DNA of 64,000 nt from Marinirhabdus sp963793275 (GTDB taxonomy: Bacteria; Bacteroidota; Bacteroidia; Flavobacteriales; Flavobacteriaceae): assembly GCA_963793275.1 (NCBI GenBank), contig CAWBZL010000003.1, positions 186,001 to 250,000 on the forward strand, in the 5' to 3' direction. Numbering within the stretch: the stretch's first letter is position 1; each line of letters begins with the position of its first letter. The position numbers and the translations under genes were made by a program. The notes beneath the pieces were generated by a model. It worked only from the letters and a program-made list of their open reading frames with translations. It had not been told where the DNA came from and ran no database searches. Of the stretch, positions 34,757 through 43,983 are shown in pieces.

Positions 34757-35621
34757 TAGTATAGGTTAATCCTAGTGGAATGGTAATTGTTTGTAAAGCA
34801 GCTTCAAGGTCCTTGTGGGTGTAGCTACCAGTGTAGCGTAAAGTTACATCAATATTTTGTGTTGTCACCTTGATGCCGTAGGTACTTTCTAGATCCTGTA
34901 GTACTGCGGTAATGGCAACATTGTCATAACTGCTTTCATTCCCAACCCATACGGGTTTATTTATGGCTATTTGAGACATAACAGGGTTGTTTTCAGTAAC
35001 TGTTATTTTAGACCCTTTAGGCAGTTTTGTGATAGTTCCATTATGAGTAACGGCTACCAGACCTTCATAACAGCTTACTGTAAATGTATTGTTAGTGGCC
35101 AATACATTAAATTGTGTTCCCAGTACTTCTACAAGTCCCTGTTGCGTATTGACAGTAAATTTTTTTCCCTTAGCAACTTTAAAGTAGGCTTCTCCATCAA
35201 GGTTTAATGCTCTGGAATCTTCCCAGGAATTTTCTTTGTAGGATATTTCAGAATTACCATTAATTAATACCTCCGAAGTGTCCGGTAATGCTATTGTCTT
35301 AGTTTCGGCAAATTGGGTGTTTATGGTCGTGGGTAAAGAGTTTATAAATACATACGAAGCTAGCAGAAGTGCCATAACAGCAGCAACCTTAAGCAATCCT
35401 GGTGCAATGGATATTACCTTTGGAGTTGGTTTGTCTTTATCGGCTAATTTTTCTTTAAGCGCTTGCAGTCCGGCTTCGGTATTAAAAGAAGGCGTTTCAA
35501 TTTTTTTGGTATGGGCATCAATTTTTTGGTAGGCGGCAAACTCCGGATAGGTCTCCAGTATAGCCAGATCCTGTGCAGTATGCGTGCCGTTAAGCCATTT
35601 GTCCAATAATTGCGTATTCAT
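34707..35621 (-). CDS. FecR-family anti-sigma factor
   Basis: 304 residues. A cytoplasmic N-terminus (about 1-70), one membrane helix (KVAAVMALLLASYVFINSL), and a periplasmic FecR domain (IALPDTSEVLINGNSEISYK, YFKVAKGKKFTVNTQQGLVEVLGTQF) with a C-terminal STN-binding-like domain (YGIKVTTQNIDVTLRYTGSY). It relays the TonB receptor signal to the ECF sigma factor encoded upstream. It follows the sigma gene after 54 bp. Confidence 0.93.
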   Translation of the reverse strand: MNTQLLDKWLNGTHTAQDLAILETYPEFAAYQKIDAHTKKIETPSFNTEAGLQALKEKLADKDKPTPKVISIAPGLLKVAAVMALLLASYVFINSLPTTINTQFAETKTIALPDTSEVLINGNSEISYKENSWEDSRALNLDGEAYFKVAKGKKFTVNTQQGLVEVLGTQFNVLATNNTFTVSCYEGLVAVTHNGTITKLPKGSKITVTENNPVMSQIAINKPVWVGNESSYDNVAITAVLQDLESTYGIKVTTQNIDVTLRYTGSYTHKDLEAALQTITIPLGLTYTIESETSITISPKNYSK

Positions 35622-35675
35622 ATTTCTTTGCTTCTAGTTGTTAAACAGTTAACTTTCAATTTTACTACCTATGGA

Positions 35676-36185
35676 TTAAATTTTTTCTACAGTTTTTCGT
35701 AGCGCTTCCAGGGCGTCATGTATTCTTTTGCTCACTGCTTTGTCCGAAATATCTAAAATTTCGGCGATTTCTCTATATTTTTTCCCTTCCACACGACTTA
35801 ATAAAAAGGCTTCTCGCTGTATATCGGTAAGATTTGCGATGGCAAGTTGTAGTTTCTCTCCGTATTCTTTTTCTTCCAGTAAAAATTGAGGGGAATGTTT
35901 TTCTACTCTTGGCTGGTGACTTTCTACGTATTTTAAAACCACCTTTTTATGAGCCACCGTATTTAAGAATAGATTATTGGCTACGGTATAGACGTAGGAT
36001 TTTGCTTTTTCCGGTGAGACCTTTTTACAGTTCTCCCATAATTTTATAAAAGCTTCCTGCACCACATCGTTCGCCTTCTCTTTATCCCCAAATTTAAAAT
36101 ATATAAAATTGCGGATGGCTTGAGCGTGTGTTCTATAAATAGTGTCGTAAGTGCGTTCTTCGCAAACGTGTTTTTTTTCTTCCAT
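35676..36185 (-). CDS. ECF-type RNA polymerase sigma factor
   Basis: 169 residues: sigma region 2 (IRNFIYFKFGDKEKANDVVQ, EAFIKLWENCKK) and region 4 (LTDIQREAFLLSRVEGKKYR, EIAEILDISDKAVSKRIHDA). It is the first gene of the sigma-FecR-TonB receptor set and is probably held by FecR until the receptor binds its ligand. Confidence 0.93.
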   Translation of the reverse strand: MEEKKHVCEERTYDTIYRTHAQAIRNFIYFKFGDKEKANDVVQEAFIKLWENCKKVSPEKAKSYVYTVANNLFLNTVAHKKVVLKYVESHQPRVEKHSPQFLLEEKEYGEKLQLAIANLTDIQREAFLLSRVEGKKYREIAEILDISDKAVSKRIHDALEALRKTVEKI

Positions 36186-36367
36186 AGCTGGGTGTAAACT
36201 TATAGAAAAAATAAAATATAAAAATTGGGTAGTAATTTCTTACGTAACTTGTTATAGAAGTAAGGAATAGTTTTTTAGAACGAACTGTCCTTATTCAAAT
36301 TTGTTTCAGAGTTTTTGAAACAATGGAAACTGAATTACTATGAAAAAGATTCGGTTGGTTAATGTGA

Positions 36368-36407
36368 AAGCCCATCCTGCAACTTAGGTTGTAGATGGGC
36401 TTTTTTA
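36368..36407 (+). terminator. Plus-strand hairpin with T run; possible end of a small transcript
   Basis: AAGCCCATC (36368-36376) pairs with GATGGGCTT (36394-36402), with CAAC/GTTG continuing inside, followed by six T residues on the plus strand. No plus-strand gene lies upstream, although a 15-codon frame starts at about 36340. The reverse strand has only a short T run, so it is a weaker terminator for the minus-strand lipoprotein gene at 36419. Confidence 0.65.
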
Positions 36408-36418
36408 TTTTGTAGCTT

Positions 36419-37069
36419 TTAAAATGAAAATTTATAGGCTACAAATTTATCCTTTCCTATGGGTGCATCGTACGCAACTACATAAAAAATATCCTGATTT
36501 TCGAACCTAAGCTGTCCTTGCATTTGTATAACTTTACCTATCTCATCTGTGAGTACGCCTACGCCTATTAAGCGATAGGATTGTAAGTTGCCAAATTCAT
36601 CTTCCATTAAATCGAGTTCTGTTTTTAATACAGCAATATTACCTTCAGTAATAAATTCTTTACTACTTAATGCTGTAAGCCTGTCCAGATCACCATCCAC
36701 AAAAGCTTCGGTAAAGTTTTGAAAGGCATCATCTTTTTCTTTTAATTGCATCATTACCTCATTGCTAAAATCGTATGTTTTTTTCTCTTCATTTGTCTGC
36801 TCAATTTGCACGGTAGTTTTTTTATGAGTCTTCTGGTTTTCTTCAGAAAGATTATTAAAATTGGTCACTGCAAGTGCTCCTGCAGCTACCGGTGCTCCCA
36901 GTGTATCCAACATTGGGCTTGCTTTAGCCATTAAAACATAAGAGCCATCACTTTCGGCATTGTTTATTCTGGAGTCAAAGATTTTTTCATTTTCGTTGAT
37001 GCGTATTACTTCGCTAGAGCAACTCCATAATATTGTTGCTGAGGCAATACATAGTAGTAATTCTTTCAT
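36419..37069 (-). CDS. Lipoprotein of unknown function in a TCS operon
   Basis: 216 residues, type II signal sequence ending TILWSCSSEV. The C-terminal half (about 120-216) resembles DUF3887/SnoaL-like domains (FQNFTEAFVDGDLDRLTALS, LRFENQDIFYVVAYDAP, KFVAYKF at the end). It starts 5 bp after the response regulator gene and is probably the last gene of the kinase-regulator operon, perhaps a target or accessory of the signalling pair. Confidence 0.75.
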   Translation of the reverse strand: MKELLLCIASATILWSCSSEVIRINENEKIFDSRINNAESDGSYVLMAKASPMLDTLGAPVAAGALAVTNFNNLSEENQKTHKKTTVQIEQTNEEKKTYDFSNEVMMQLKEKDDAFQNFTEAFVDGDLDRLTALSSKEFITEGNIAVLKTELDLMEDEFGNLQSYRLIGVGVLTDEIGKVIQMQGQLRFENQDIFYVVAYDAPIGKDKFVAYKFSF

Positions 37070-37074
37070 AATAA

Positions 37075-37719
37075 TTATTGTTTGGTTAAATCGTATTCAA
37101 TTGCTGTGCGAACTAGTCCAGCAGTATTTCGTACCCCCGTTTTTATGAGCATGTTCCTTCTGTGAGTTTCAACGGTTCCAAAGCTTATAAATAGTTTTTC
37201 TGCAATTTCCTGTGTCGTACATTCGTCCAATATGAGTCTAAGCACATCTTTTTCACGTCTTGATAAGGTAGGAAAGGGACTGGTTATTTTTTCGTTCCCA
37301 TTTTTCAGGACACTGTTTAGAACAATTTGGTTTACGGTATCATCTAGGTACATTTTATTTTTATGCACTGTTTTTATCGCATCAATTACCTCATCTTGTC
37401 CAGCATTTTTTAGAACATACCCTTTCGCACCATTATTCAACATTAATTTTATGAGACTACTTTCTTTGTGCATACTTATGGCAACAATTTTTAGGGATGG
37501 ATTGTCCTTAAGCAATTGTTTACATGTTTCAATACCGTTAAGACCAGGCATATTAATATCAAGTAGTACGACGTCAACCTGCTGTTTGGGGATTTCAGTA
37601 ATACTTTCTTCCCCTGTCAAAGCCGTGCCAACCACTTTGATCTCTGCTTCATTTTTAAGTAGTAATTGCATACCATCTATGACCATTTTGTGATCATCTA
37701 CTATAAATACGTGTATCAT
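37075..37719 (-). CDS. NarL/FixJ-family response regulator
   Basis: 214 residues: receiver domain with acidic pocket FIVDDH, phosphoacceptor Asp54 in VLLDINMPG and the conserved Lys in GYVLKNAG; LuxR-type helix-turn-helix near the C-terminus (LSRREKDVLRLILDECTTQE, GTVETHRRNMLIKTG). The start overlaps the histidine kinase stop by 4 bp (ATGA), so the two are translationally coupled. It is the only regulator for two paralogous kinases next to each other. Confidence 0.95.
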   Translation of the reverse strand: MIHVFIVDDHKMVIDGMQLLLKNEAEIKVVGTALTGEESITEIPKQQVDVVLLDINMPGLNGIETCKQLLKDNPSLKIVAISMHKESSLIKLMLNNGAKGYVLKNAGQDEVIDAIKTVHKNKMYLDDTVNQIVLNSVLKNGNEKITSPFPTLSRREKDVLRLILDECTTQEIAEKLFISFGTVETHRRNMLIKTGVRNTAGLVRTAIEYDLTKQ

Positions 37720-39725
37720 GTTGTTGGGATATTAATGGTTACTGAAGTTCCGTTATTGGGTTGTGTGTCCCAGTCTATTGTGCCATCAAGATAGGCAACT
37801 CTGCTTTTTATACTTTTTAGGCCAAGCCCTCCTTTGGCGATAGCTTCTTGACAGTTAAAGCCTTTGCCGTCATCTTCAATAAGCAGGCTAATTTCTTGTT
37901 TGTGGCCAACTAGTTGAATCAATATATTCTTGGCCTGGGCGTGTTTGCGAATATTTGAAACGAGTTCCTGTATCAATCTATATATCATTATTTCTTTGGT
38001 TGGTTCAATTGTGTCAGGGAGGTTGGTTATTTCCAGCGTTACCCCATAACCTTGTTCTTTTAAGTGTGTCCCAACATCTTCAATGGCGCCTTCCAATCCC
38101 GAAAGACTCAGTGCATGGGGCATCATATTATGTGAAATCCTACGTACTTCTATACAGGCTTCATCAATTAAATTATTGGTCTTTTCGGTAAGGTTTAGCG
38201 TACTTAACTGTTCAATTTCATTTTGTATTGTAGTGAAATGGGCTTTAACAGTACTAAGCAGACCCCCTAGGCTATCGTGCAGATCCTTTGCAATGCGCAG
38301 GCGTTCGGCTTCTTGACCTTCAATCATACTGTTCATGGCTACTAATTTGTTTTTTTGTTGGAGTTCGGTTATTTTTTGTTGCTGAAGGGCTTCGGTTTGT
38401 GCAGCTAATTTATTTTTATATTGCATACGCTTGCGCAAAAACAAGATAATGACAATTGAAAAGATTGCCAAAGTAATTAGCCCAATCAGGATATTTCGTT
38501 TTAATCTTTTTTCTTTCCGAAGAATTTCTTCCTGCTCCTCCTGCTTTTTATTAAACTCATACTGCATTTCAATCTGCGTGAATCGTTTAATATTTTTCTC
38601 GTTTATAACAGAGTCCCTTGCTATGGCGTACATTTCAAAATTGTTCAACGCTTTTTCAAAATTACCTTTGCGTTTATAGGCGTCATACAAACATTCGCAG
38701 GCTTTGGACATGAGATCTGGCACCTCAATAGCGTTAATTAACGTTTTTGCTTTTTCACAATCGGCTATAGCAAGATCATATTTTCCTTGTTTAATGTAAA
38801 GAAAACCACGTTCTGGAAGTGCCTCTGCAACACCTGTTGCGTAGCTTTTTTCTTCAAAAGTTGCGAGAGCATCGTTTAAACTTGCCATTGCCTTTTCGTC
38901 TTGATTTAGTTTAACAAATGCAGTACCAATATTAAGTTCTGTAAAAGCAACGGAAATAGGAGAAGCACCTCCTTGTAGCTTGAGTTCTTTCCCTTCTTTA
39001 AAGGCTTGCAGGGCTTCTTCTTCACGACTCATTTTTAACAACAAATTGCCTTTGTTACTAGTTATAACACCTGCAGCCCTAATATCTCCCATACTTAGCG
39101 CGGCTTCGTTTGCTATGTTATAATATACAAGTGATGTTTCAAAGTCTTCAATTTTGTTATAGAGGTTTGCGAGTGCATTTGCTAAGACAAAGTTTTGACC
39201 TTTTTGCTTTATTCTTTCTTCTTTGGTTAAAGCAGTTGTATCTATTTTATCCAAGATTTGCCGGGCTTGCATTGTTAAAACAATAGATTGTGAGATCGCA
39301 TCTTTCTGGCTGGCAATACCTCCTTTCGTTGCTAAAATCCCAGATCGAACAAATGGCAACTCTCCTTCTTTAAAATAGGTGAGCGATTTGTCCAAATACA
39401 CATTGGCGGAATCAAGTTGTGCATTAAAATAGTGATAATTTCCTAACGAATAATAGGAGTTTGCCAACATCTCGGCAGTTCCCGTTTCTTCCGAGATGGT
39501 TATGGCTTTATCAATTAACTTTCTGGTTGGCTCTATATACCTATTCTGGCCAGCGTTGGAAGTTAGGATCTTAATAACCTCCATATCGGGATTCATTTTA
39601 TGTACAACCTGTAAGATAGAGTCTACTTTTACTTCATCTAAGGGCCGTTTTTGTCCATATATCGATGTGCTGATGAAGCATACAAGACCGTAAATTATAA
39701 GTTGGAACTTTTGGCTGGCTATCAC
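37716..39725 (-). CDS. TPR-containing sensor histidine kinase (HisKA_3), paralogue 1
   Basis: 669 residues: signal peptide (LIIYGLVCFISTSIYGQ), TPR repeats in the periplasm (about 55-365), one membrane helix (LIGLITLAIFSIVIILFL), a coiled coil, HisKA_3 domain with the phosphoacceptor in LRIAKDLHDSLGGLLSTVKA, and HATPase (QELVSNIRKHAQAKNILI, EDDGKGF, GGLGLKSIKSRV). It controls the NarL-type regulator next to it. It is closely related over the kinase half to the protein of 39844-41817, but its TPR half differs. Confidence 0.94.
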   Translation of the reverse strand: MIASQKFQLIIYGLVCFISTSIYGQKRPLDEVKVDSILQVVHKMNPDMEVIKILTSNAGQNRYIEPTRKLIDKAITISEETGTAEMLANSYYSLGNYHYFNAQLDSANVYLDKSLTYFKEGELPFVRSGILATKGGIASQKDAISQSIVLTMQARQILDKIDTTALTKEERIKQKGQNFVLANALANLYNKIEDFETSLVYYNIANEAALSMGDIRAAGVITSNKGNLLLKMSREEEALQAFKEGKELKLQGGASPISVAFTELNIGTAFVKLNQDEKAMASLNDALATFEEKSYATGVAEALPERGFLYIKQGKYDLAIADCEKAKTLINAIEVPDLMSKACECLYDAYKRKGNFEKALNNFEMYAIARDSVINEKNIKRFTQIEMQYEFNKKQEEQEEILRKEKRLKRNILIGLITLAIFSIVIILFLRKRMQYKNKLAAQTEALQQQKITELQQKNKLVAMNSMIEGQEAERLRIAKDLHDSLGGLLSTVKAHFTTIQNEIEQLSTLNLTEKTNNLIDEACIEVRRISHNMMPHALSLSGLEGAIEDVGTHLKEQGYGVTLEITNLPDTIEPTKEIMIYRLIQELVSNIRKHAQAKNILIQLVGHKQEISLLIEDDGKGFNCQEAIAKGGLGLKSIKSRVAYLDGTIDWDTQPNNGTSVTINIPTT

Positions 39726-39843
39726 GCGCGTGGTTTGAAGTTTGTTGATGTGAACGAAGTTAGGTCGACTCTAATGAGCAACGTGTATGATTTCAACTAG
39801 TGAATCAATCTATATGAATTCATAGAGGTAAAATTCCTACAAA

Positions 39844-41817
39844 TTAAGAAATGGGTATCTTCACAACAATCGTTGTGCCTTGCCCAATCGCTGAATCCCA
39901 ATCTATAGTTCCATCTAAATATTGTACGCGACTATTTATACTTTTAAGCCCAAGCCCTCCTTTTTGAACCTGGTCTTTATAATTAAAACCGCTCCCATCA
40001 TCTTCCACCAAAATAGAAAGCTCATTATCGTGACCTATTAACTGTATGGTAACGTGAGTTGCATTGGAATGTTTACGAATGTTGGAAAGTACTTCCTGAA
40101 GTAATCGATACAACATTACTTCTTTTGTGGGATCAATTTCATTTGGAAGCTTTACAAATTCTACTTTGGTTTCATACCCTTCTTGTTGAAGTTGTAGCCC
40201 CAGATCTTCAACTGCTCCTTTAAGTCCCGAGATGCTAAGGGCGTGTGGCATCATATTATGTGAGATTCTACGTACTTCTACCACAGCTTCGTCAATAAGT
40301 TTATTTGTTTTATCGGCTAGATTAATTTTTTCAATTTGTTTGAATTCATTTTGAATGGTAGTGAAATGAGCCTTAACCGTACTTAACAAACCACCTAGAC
40401 TATCGTGAAGATCTTTTGCAATGCGCAACCGCTCTGCCTCCTGACCTTCAATCATACTATTAAGGGCTAGCAGTTTATTTTTTTGTTGTAATTCGGTAAT
40501 TTTTTGTTGCTGAATGGCGTGCGTTTGGGTGGAAATTGTTTTTTGTGACCTTAATCTATATCTAAAAAATAATAATAGAAGAAATACCAAAATGCATAAG
40601 GCTATTAACCCGTAGAGATTCTGGTTTTTTTGGCGGGTTTCTTTTTCCAACTCCAATTGCTGCGCTAGGATTTTTCGCTCTTTTTTTTCGGTTTCAAATT
40701 CAATCTCAAGCTCGGCAATATTGCGTTTCATTCTTTCAGAAGTAACGCTATCCTGAAGTGATGCCTGGAGTATTTTATAGTCATACGCATCTTTAAAATT
40801 ATTGGTGGCAGCACTCATTTTGGTAAGCGTCACATAAATGTCGATTAAATGAGATGGTTTTTCAACCGTTTTTAGTTTTGTCACCGCATTCTTTAAGTAG
40901 GGAATTCCTTTTTCTGGAATTCCATTAGCTTCATAAAGGTTGGCCAGAGCAATTGTAGTAGAAACAAACGAATTGATGCTATTTAAACTATCACTTATTT
41001 GGATTGTTTTCACCAACAATGGAATATTCTCCTTACTTAATTTTCGCTTAAATAAGGCTTCAATGGGCATGTGGCCCGAAGGAATGTTTGCGTGTGCTTC
41101 TTCATAGTGCTTTGATAAAATTTCGGTGAATTTTGCCAATTGCTCTGGTTTCTCCATTTGGGTATAAAATTCAAGGATCATGTACAAATGAAACCGTTTT
41201 TTAGGGGTATTTGGCAAGTCTTTAATTAGGTCGTATATTTTTAGGAGATAGTTTTCCTGAGTTTCATAATCCTTGAGCGAATTATAAATGGATGCTTTTA
41301 CATCATAAAAATTGGCGAGTTGCTCTTTGTTTTCTTTTTTCTGCATTAAATCCTCAATTTTCGTAAGACACTCCAATGCTAGATCCGGTTTGTTTTTTTG
41401 ATCGTATGAGTATCCTAGCGAAATATTGTAAAATATTAATCGTTCCTCGTCCTTAAGTTTTTCTGCAAGTTGCAACCCTTTATTTTTCAGCAAGATTGCC
41501 TCGTCAAGATTTCCACGTCGGGACAAGTTTCTAGCATATGTTTCGTACATAATGAGCTTGGCAAACTGCGTGGTATCTTTCTTAAATAAGTACTGGAATA
41601 GCACTGTCGCCTCATCCGGAGAATTTTTTAAAATAATACTATCCCCTAAGTTAAAATAAAAAGCACGCCGCTTTTCTTGCGATACCTTCTTTAAAGAATC
41701 TAATACCTTATCTATCTTATCTGTTCCAAAGTTTTGGGAAACTAGAAAATCAGGTTGACACAACAAGAAGAGTGTCAACCCAATTAAAATAAAATGATTT
41801 TTTACGTCAATTTTCAC
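39844..41817 (-). CDS. TPR-containing sensor histidine kinase (HisKA_3), paralogue 2
   Basis: 657 residues with the same plan as the downstream kinase: signal peptide, periplasmic TPR region, membrane helix (YGLIALCILVFLLLLFF), and HisKA_3/HATPase (ERLRIAKDLHDSLGGLLSTV, RKHSNATHVTIQLIGHDNE, EDDGSGFNY). The kinase half is almost the same as paralogue 1, and the TPR half is strongly diverged. It has no regulator of its own and lies 34 bp downstream of a secreted-protein gene, probably in that operon. Cross-talk with the 37075 regulator is likely but unproven. Confidence 0.93.
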   Translation of the reverse strand: MKIDVKNHFILIGLTLFLLCQPDFLVSQNFGTDKIDKVLDSLKKVSQEKRRAFYFNLGDSIILKNSPDEATVLFQYLFKKDTTQFAKLIMYETYARNLSRRGNLDEAILLKNKGLQLAEKLKDEERLIFYNISLGYSYDQKNKPDLALECLTKIEDLMQKKENKEQLANFYDVKASIYNSLKDYETQENYLLKIYDLIKDLPNTPKKRFHLYMILEFYTQMEKPEQLAKFTEILSKHYEEAHANIPSGHMPIEALFKRKLSKENIPLLVKTIQISDSLNSINSFVSTTIALANLYEANGIPEKGIPYLKNAVTKLKTVEKPSHLIDIYVTLTKMSAATNNFKDAYDYKILQASLQDSVTSERMKRNIAELEIEFETEKKERKILAQQLELEKETRQKNQNLYGLIALCILVFLLLLFFRYRLRSQKTISTQTHAIQQQKITELQQKNKLLALNSMIEGQEAERLRIAKDLHDSLGGLLSTVKAHFTTIQNEFKQIEKINLADKTNKLIDEAVVEVRRISHNMMPHALSISGLKGAVEDLGLQLQQEGYETKVEFVKLPNEIDPTKEVMLYRLLQEVLSNIRKHSNATHVTIQLIGHDNELSILVEDDGSGFNYKDQVQKGGLGLKSINSRVQYLDGTIDWDSAIGQGTTIVVKIPIS

Positions 41818-41851
41818 AAAGAAAAGATAAGTATTTATTTTGAAGTGTTCG

Positions 41852-42388
41852 TTAACGCGTTTTCATTTTCACTTGTAAAGTGAAATCACCCTCACTTAAG
41901 CCATCTGCTCCTGTAACACCAATCACTACTCTATATGGGGTGTTTATTGCAACCAGGTCAGTTACTGTTCTGGTGTGATCTTGCGTTTTACCTCGAACAG
42001 GGCGATCCCATTTATGCCCAGCTTCGCATCTAATGCATCTTTCAAGATTTGGCACAAGACGCATATTGTCCACACCAATTTCATAAGCGTATATACTGAA
42101 ATTCTTAGTTTTGTCTTTTGGAATTACCGTTACTTCCATTTCGCTGTATTTGGGTATGACACCTGTAAAAAACACATGTTTTCCGGTAAATTTTTGTTTT
42201 TGCGTTTCTGGATAACAAGCATTTTGGCTGCTCCACGCCCAGGAAAGATCATCTAAAATAATCCCGTCGCTTAAGTTGGCGGTATAACTAACTTCTCCAT
42301 TTGGCATTGGTTGTATCTCATTTACTTTGGGTTGCGCTAGCATAGTCATAAAGGGAGCTATTAGTAAAAAGGTGAGTATATATTTCAT
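41852..42388 (-). CDS. Secreted protein of unknown function
   Basis: 178 residues with signal peptide (ILTFLLIAPFMTMLAQ). The mature part is a beta-rich domain with cysteines near NACYPETQ and ERCIRCEAGH (a CxxC pair) and a C-terminal strand pair like pre-peptidase C-terminal domains (YRVVIGVTGADGLSEGDFTL). It lies 77 bp after the gene at 42466 and 34 bp before kinase paralogue 2, so it probably belongs to one operon. Confidence 0.75.
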   Translation of the reverse strand: MKYILTFLLIAPFMTMLAQPKVNEIQPMPNGEVSYTANLSDGIILDDLSWAWSSQNACYPETQKQKFTGKHVFFTGVIPKYSEMEVTVIPKDKTKNFSIYAYEIGVDNMRLVPNLERCIRCEAGHKWDRPVRGKTQDHTRTVTDLVAINTPYRVVIGVTGADGLSEGDFTLQVKMKTR

Positions 42389-42416
42389 AATTATAAGATT
42401 TAAAAGTTATGGTAAG

Positions 42417-42443
42417 AAGGGCTGAGAGGAAATCACAGCCCTT
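42417..42443 (-). promoter_or_regulatory. Hairpin between two secreted-protein genes
   Basis: AAGGGCTG (42417-42424) is complementary to CAGCCCTT (42436-42443); the loop is 11 bases and there is no long T run. It could be a processing or attenuating hairpin in the operon more than a full terminator. Confidence 0.5.
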
Positions 42444-42465
42444 TAATTAGTAGTGTCTGAGGTAT

Positions 42466-43011
42466 TTATTCGGCTTTAATCCGGTAGTTGAACTTGTTGC
42501 CAACAGATCGGTTTTTCATGGAAACAATGATTATTTTCCCCTTTACGTTTCGAAGGTTAAAGGTTTTCACTTTTCCGTTTTTGTCATTTTCAAAGGTATA
42601 AGATTCTATCTGGGTAGTAACGCCGTCTTTACCCTGTGTGCATATAATGACACCTGTTTCTGCTCTTCCATCATATTTGTTAATGGTGAGTTTTACATTA
42701 TCATTAAATGAAGGATGGGTAACGAAGGTTCTTTTGGTCTGTCCTGTAATGTTTCCATTTTCGTTGCTTCCGTCTATTTCTAGGTACCGTGGGCCAATAT
42801 TTGCTCCACCATTCGAGGCAATCCAGTTCCAGGTATTTTTTATAGGTTTTATGGAAGCTTTAAAAGGATTTAAGGTAATGTTTGGTTTCCAAGGACCGTA
42901 TTTATCCCAGGCTGCTTTGGCCAATTTCTCACCTTGATTACAATTTTGAGCTTCTGCTGTGAAAGCGAAAGCAAATAATACGATGCTGAATAATAAGATT
43001 ACTTTTTTCAT
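42466..43011 (-). CDS. Small secreted protein with SVGNKF-type domain
   Basis: 181 residues, signal peptide (MKKVILLFSIVLFAFAFTAE). The mature part contains one copy of a domain shared with the next two genes: GNITGQTKRTFVTHP, VKLTINKYDGRAETGV, then VKGKIIIVSMKNRSVGNKFN at the C-terminus. The strand pattern suggests a beta sandwich. No known family was recognised. It is 33 bp after the gene at 43045. Confidence 0.78.
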   Translation of the reverse strand: MKKVILLFSIVLFAFAFTAEAQNCNQGEKLAKAAWDKYGPWKPNITLNPFKASIKPIKNTWNWIASNGGANIGPRYLEIDGSNENGNITGQTKRTFVTHPSFNDNVKLTINKYDGRAETGVIICTQGKDGVTTQIESYTFENDKNGKVKTFNLRNVKGKIIIVSMKNRSVGNKFNYRIKAE

Positions 43012-43044
43012 GATTTCTAGGATTTAATTTTAGGATTAATTTAT

Positions 43045-43752
43045 TTAGTTTACTTCTGCTTCCATTGAATATTTAAAGATGTTACCTACCGAGATATTCT
43101 TTAATTCTATTTTAAGCTCTTGACCTGAGTTTACATTTATAACCATCTGGTCATTTGGCTGGCTTACTTCGAATGTATCACTAGAATGTTCCGTCCAGGA
43201 AGTACCCACTTTTTTCCAAACTCTAACGGTACCACGGGCATTCCCGGAAGTTCTCTTAATGGTTATTTTGGTTTTACCAGTGCAAGAAGCGTTGGTGTAT
43301 ATTGTTTTCTTTTGTTGGCCAATCATGCTTCCGGTTTCTGTGCCAGATTTAGAAAGGTTGGTGGTACTGCCAGTGGCGTTCATCCTGTACTGAAATTTAT
43401 TGCCAACCGATTGGTTCACAATTTCTACTTTGATGGTCTTTCCGTTCACTCCGGAAATAGTTTTGTTCATTCTTGGTGTGTCTCGACCGTTCTCAAAGAT
43501 CATACGGTCCTTAAAGGAACCGTTGGCATAGATGTTTACTGTAGTTTTTGCTTTTCCGCCTGTTTTGTTAATATCTACATTAACCGAATTTGAAGTAGCT
43601 GTAAATTCAATTTTTGCAGGACCAGCTGCCATAACAGTACCTGTACGTGAAGCAAGAGTGGAATTGCAGGATTGAGCTGTGCTGTTAAAACTTAATGCTA
43701 CTAGTGCAATTGCTACTAGTAGCATTTTAGAAATGTTGTTGTAATTTTTCAT
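43045..43752 (-). CDS. Secreted protein with two SVGNKF-type domains
   Basis: 235 residues, signal peptide (MLLVAIALVALSFNSTAQ). The mature part is a tandem repeat of the domain: repeat 1 (about 30-125) ends in GKTIKVEIVNQSVGNKFQYR, repeat 2 (about 140-235) contains GSMIGQQKKTIYTNAS, TKITIKRTSGNARGTV and ELKIELKNISVGNIFKYSME. It is likely the first gene of an operon with 42466, 41852 and kinase paralogue 2. A conserved promoter block lies about 80-115 bp upstream. Confidence 0.8.
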   Translation of the reverse strand: MKNYNNISKMLLVAIALVALSFNSTAQSCNSTLASRTGTVMAAGPAKIEFTATSNSVNVDINKTGGKAKTTVNIYANGSFKDRMIFENGRDTPRMNKTISGVNGKTIKVEIVNQSVGNKFQYRMNATGSTTNLSKSGTETGSMIGQQKKTIYTNASCTGKTKITIKRTSGNARGTVRVWKKVGTSWTEHSSDTFEVSQPNDQMVINVNSGQELKIELKNISVGNIFKYSMEAEVN

Positions 43753-43829
43753 GATTTTAAAATTTAGTTGTTATTGAGATTGTTAATTTTTGATAGTGCT
43801 AAACTACATCTGGTTACTAACTTGAGTAT

Positions 43830-43866
43830 CAAAGAAAACTGTGAGTAGTATAAAATGTATGAATTC
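43830..43866 (-). promoter_or_regulatory. Conserved promoter block upstream of the two-domain secreted gene
   Basis: Read on the minus strand, GAATTCAT (43859-43866), then 21 bp, then TTTCTTTG (43830-43837), a -7-like box. The block is repeated at 44560-44596 with the same 21-bp gap and most bases in between conserved. Confidence 0.6.
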
Positions 43867-43920
43867 CTGTAGCATTTCCTTAATTCATATAGTAGGTTGA
43901 AAAACAAGGATTTATTCCAT

Positions 43921-43955
43921 AAAAAAAGCACATCTCTTAATACTTGAGATGTGCT
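43921..43955 (-). terminator. Intrinsic terminator of the gene at 43984
   Basis: On the minus strand AGCACATCTC (43946-43955) and GAGATGTGCT (43927-43936) form a perfect stem, followed by a run of T (A on the plus strand, 43921-43927). Confidence 0.9.
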
Positions 43956-43983
43956 AGGTACTTACCATTTTATAAATACTTGG

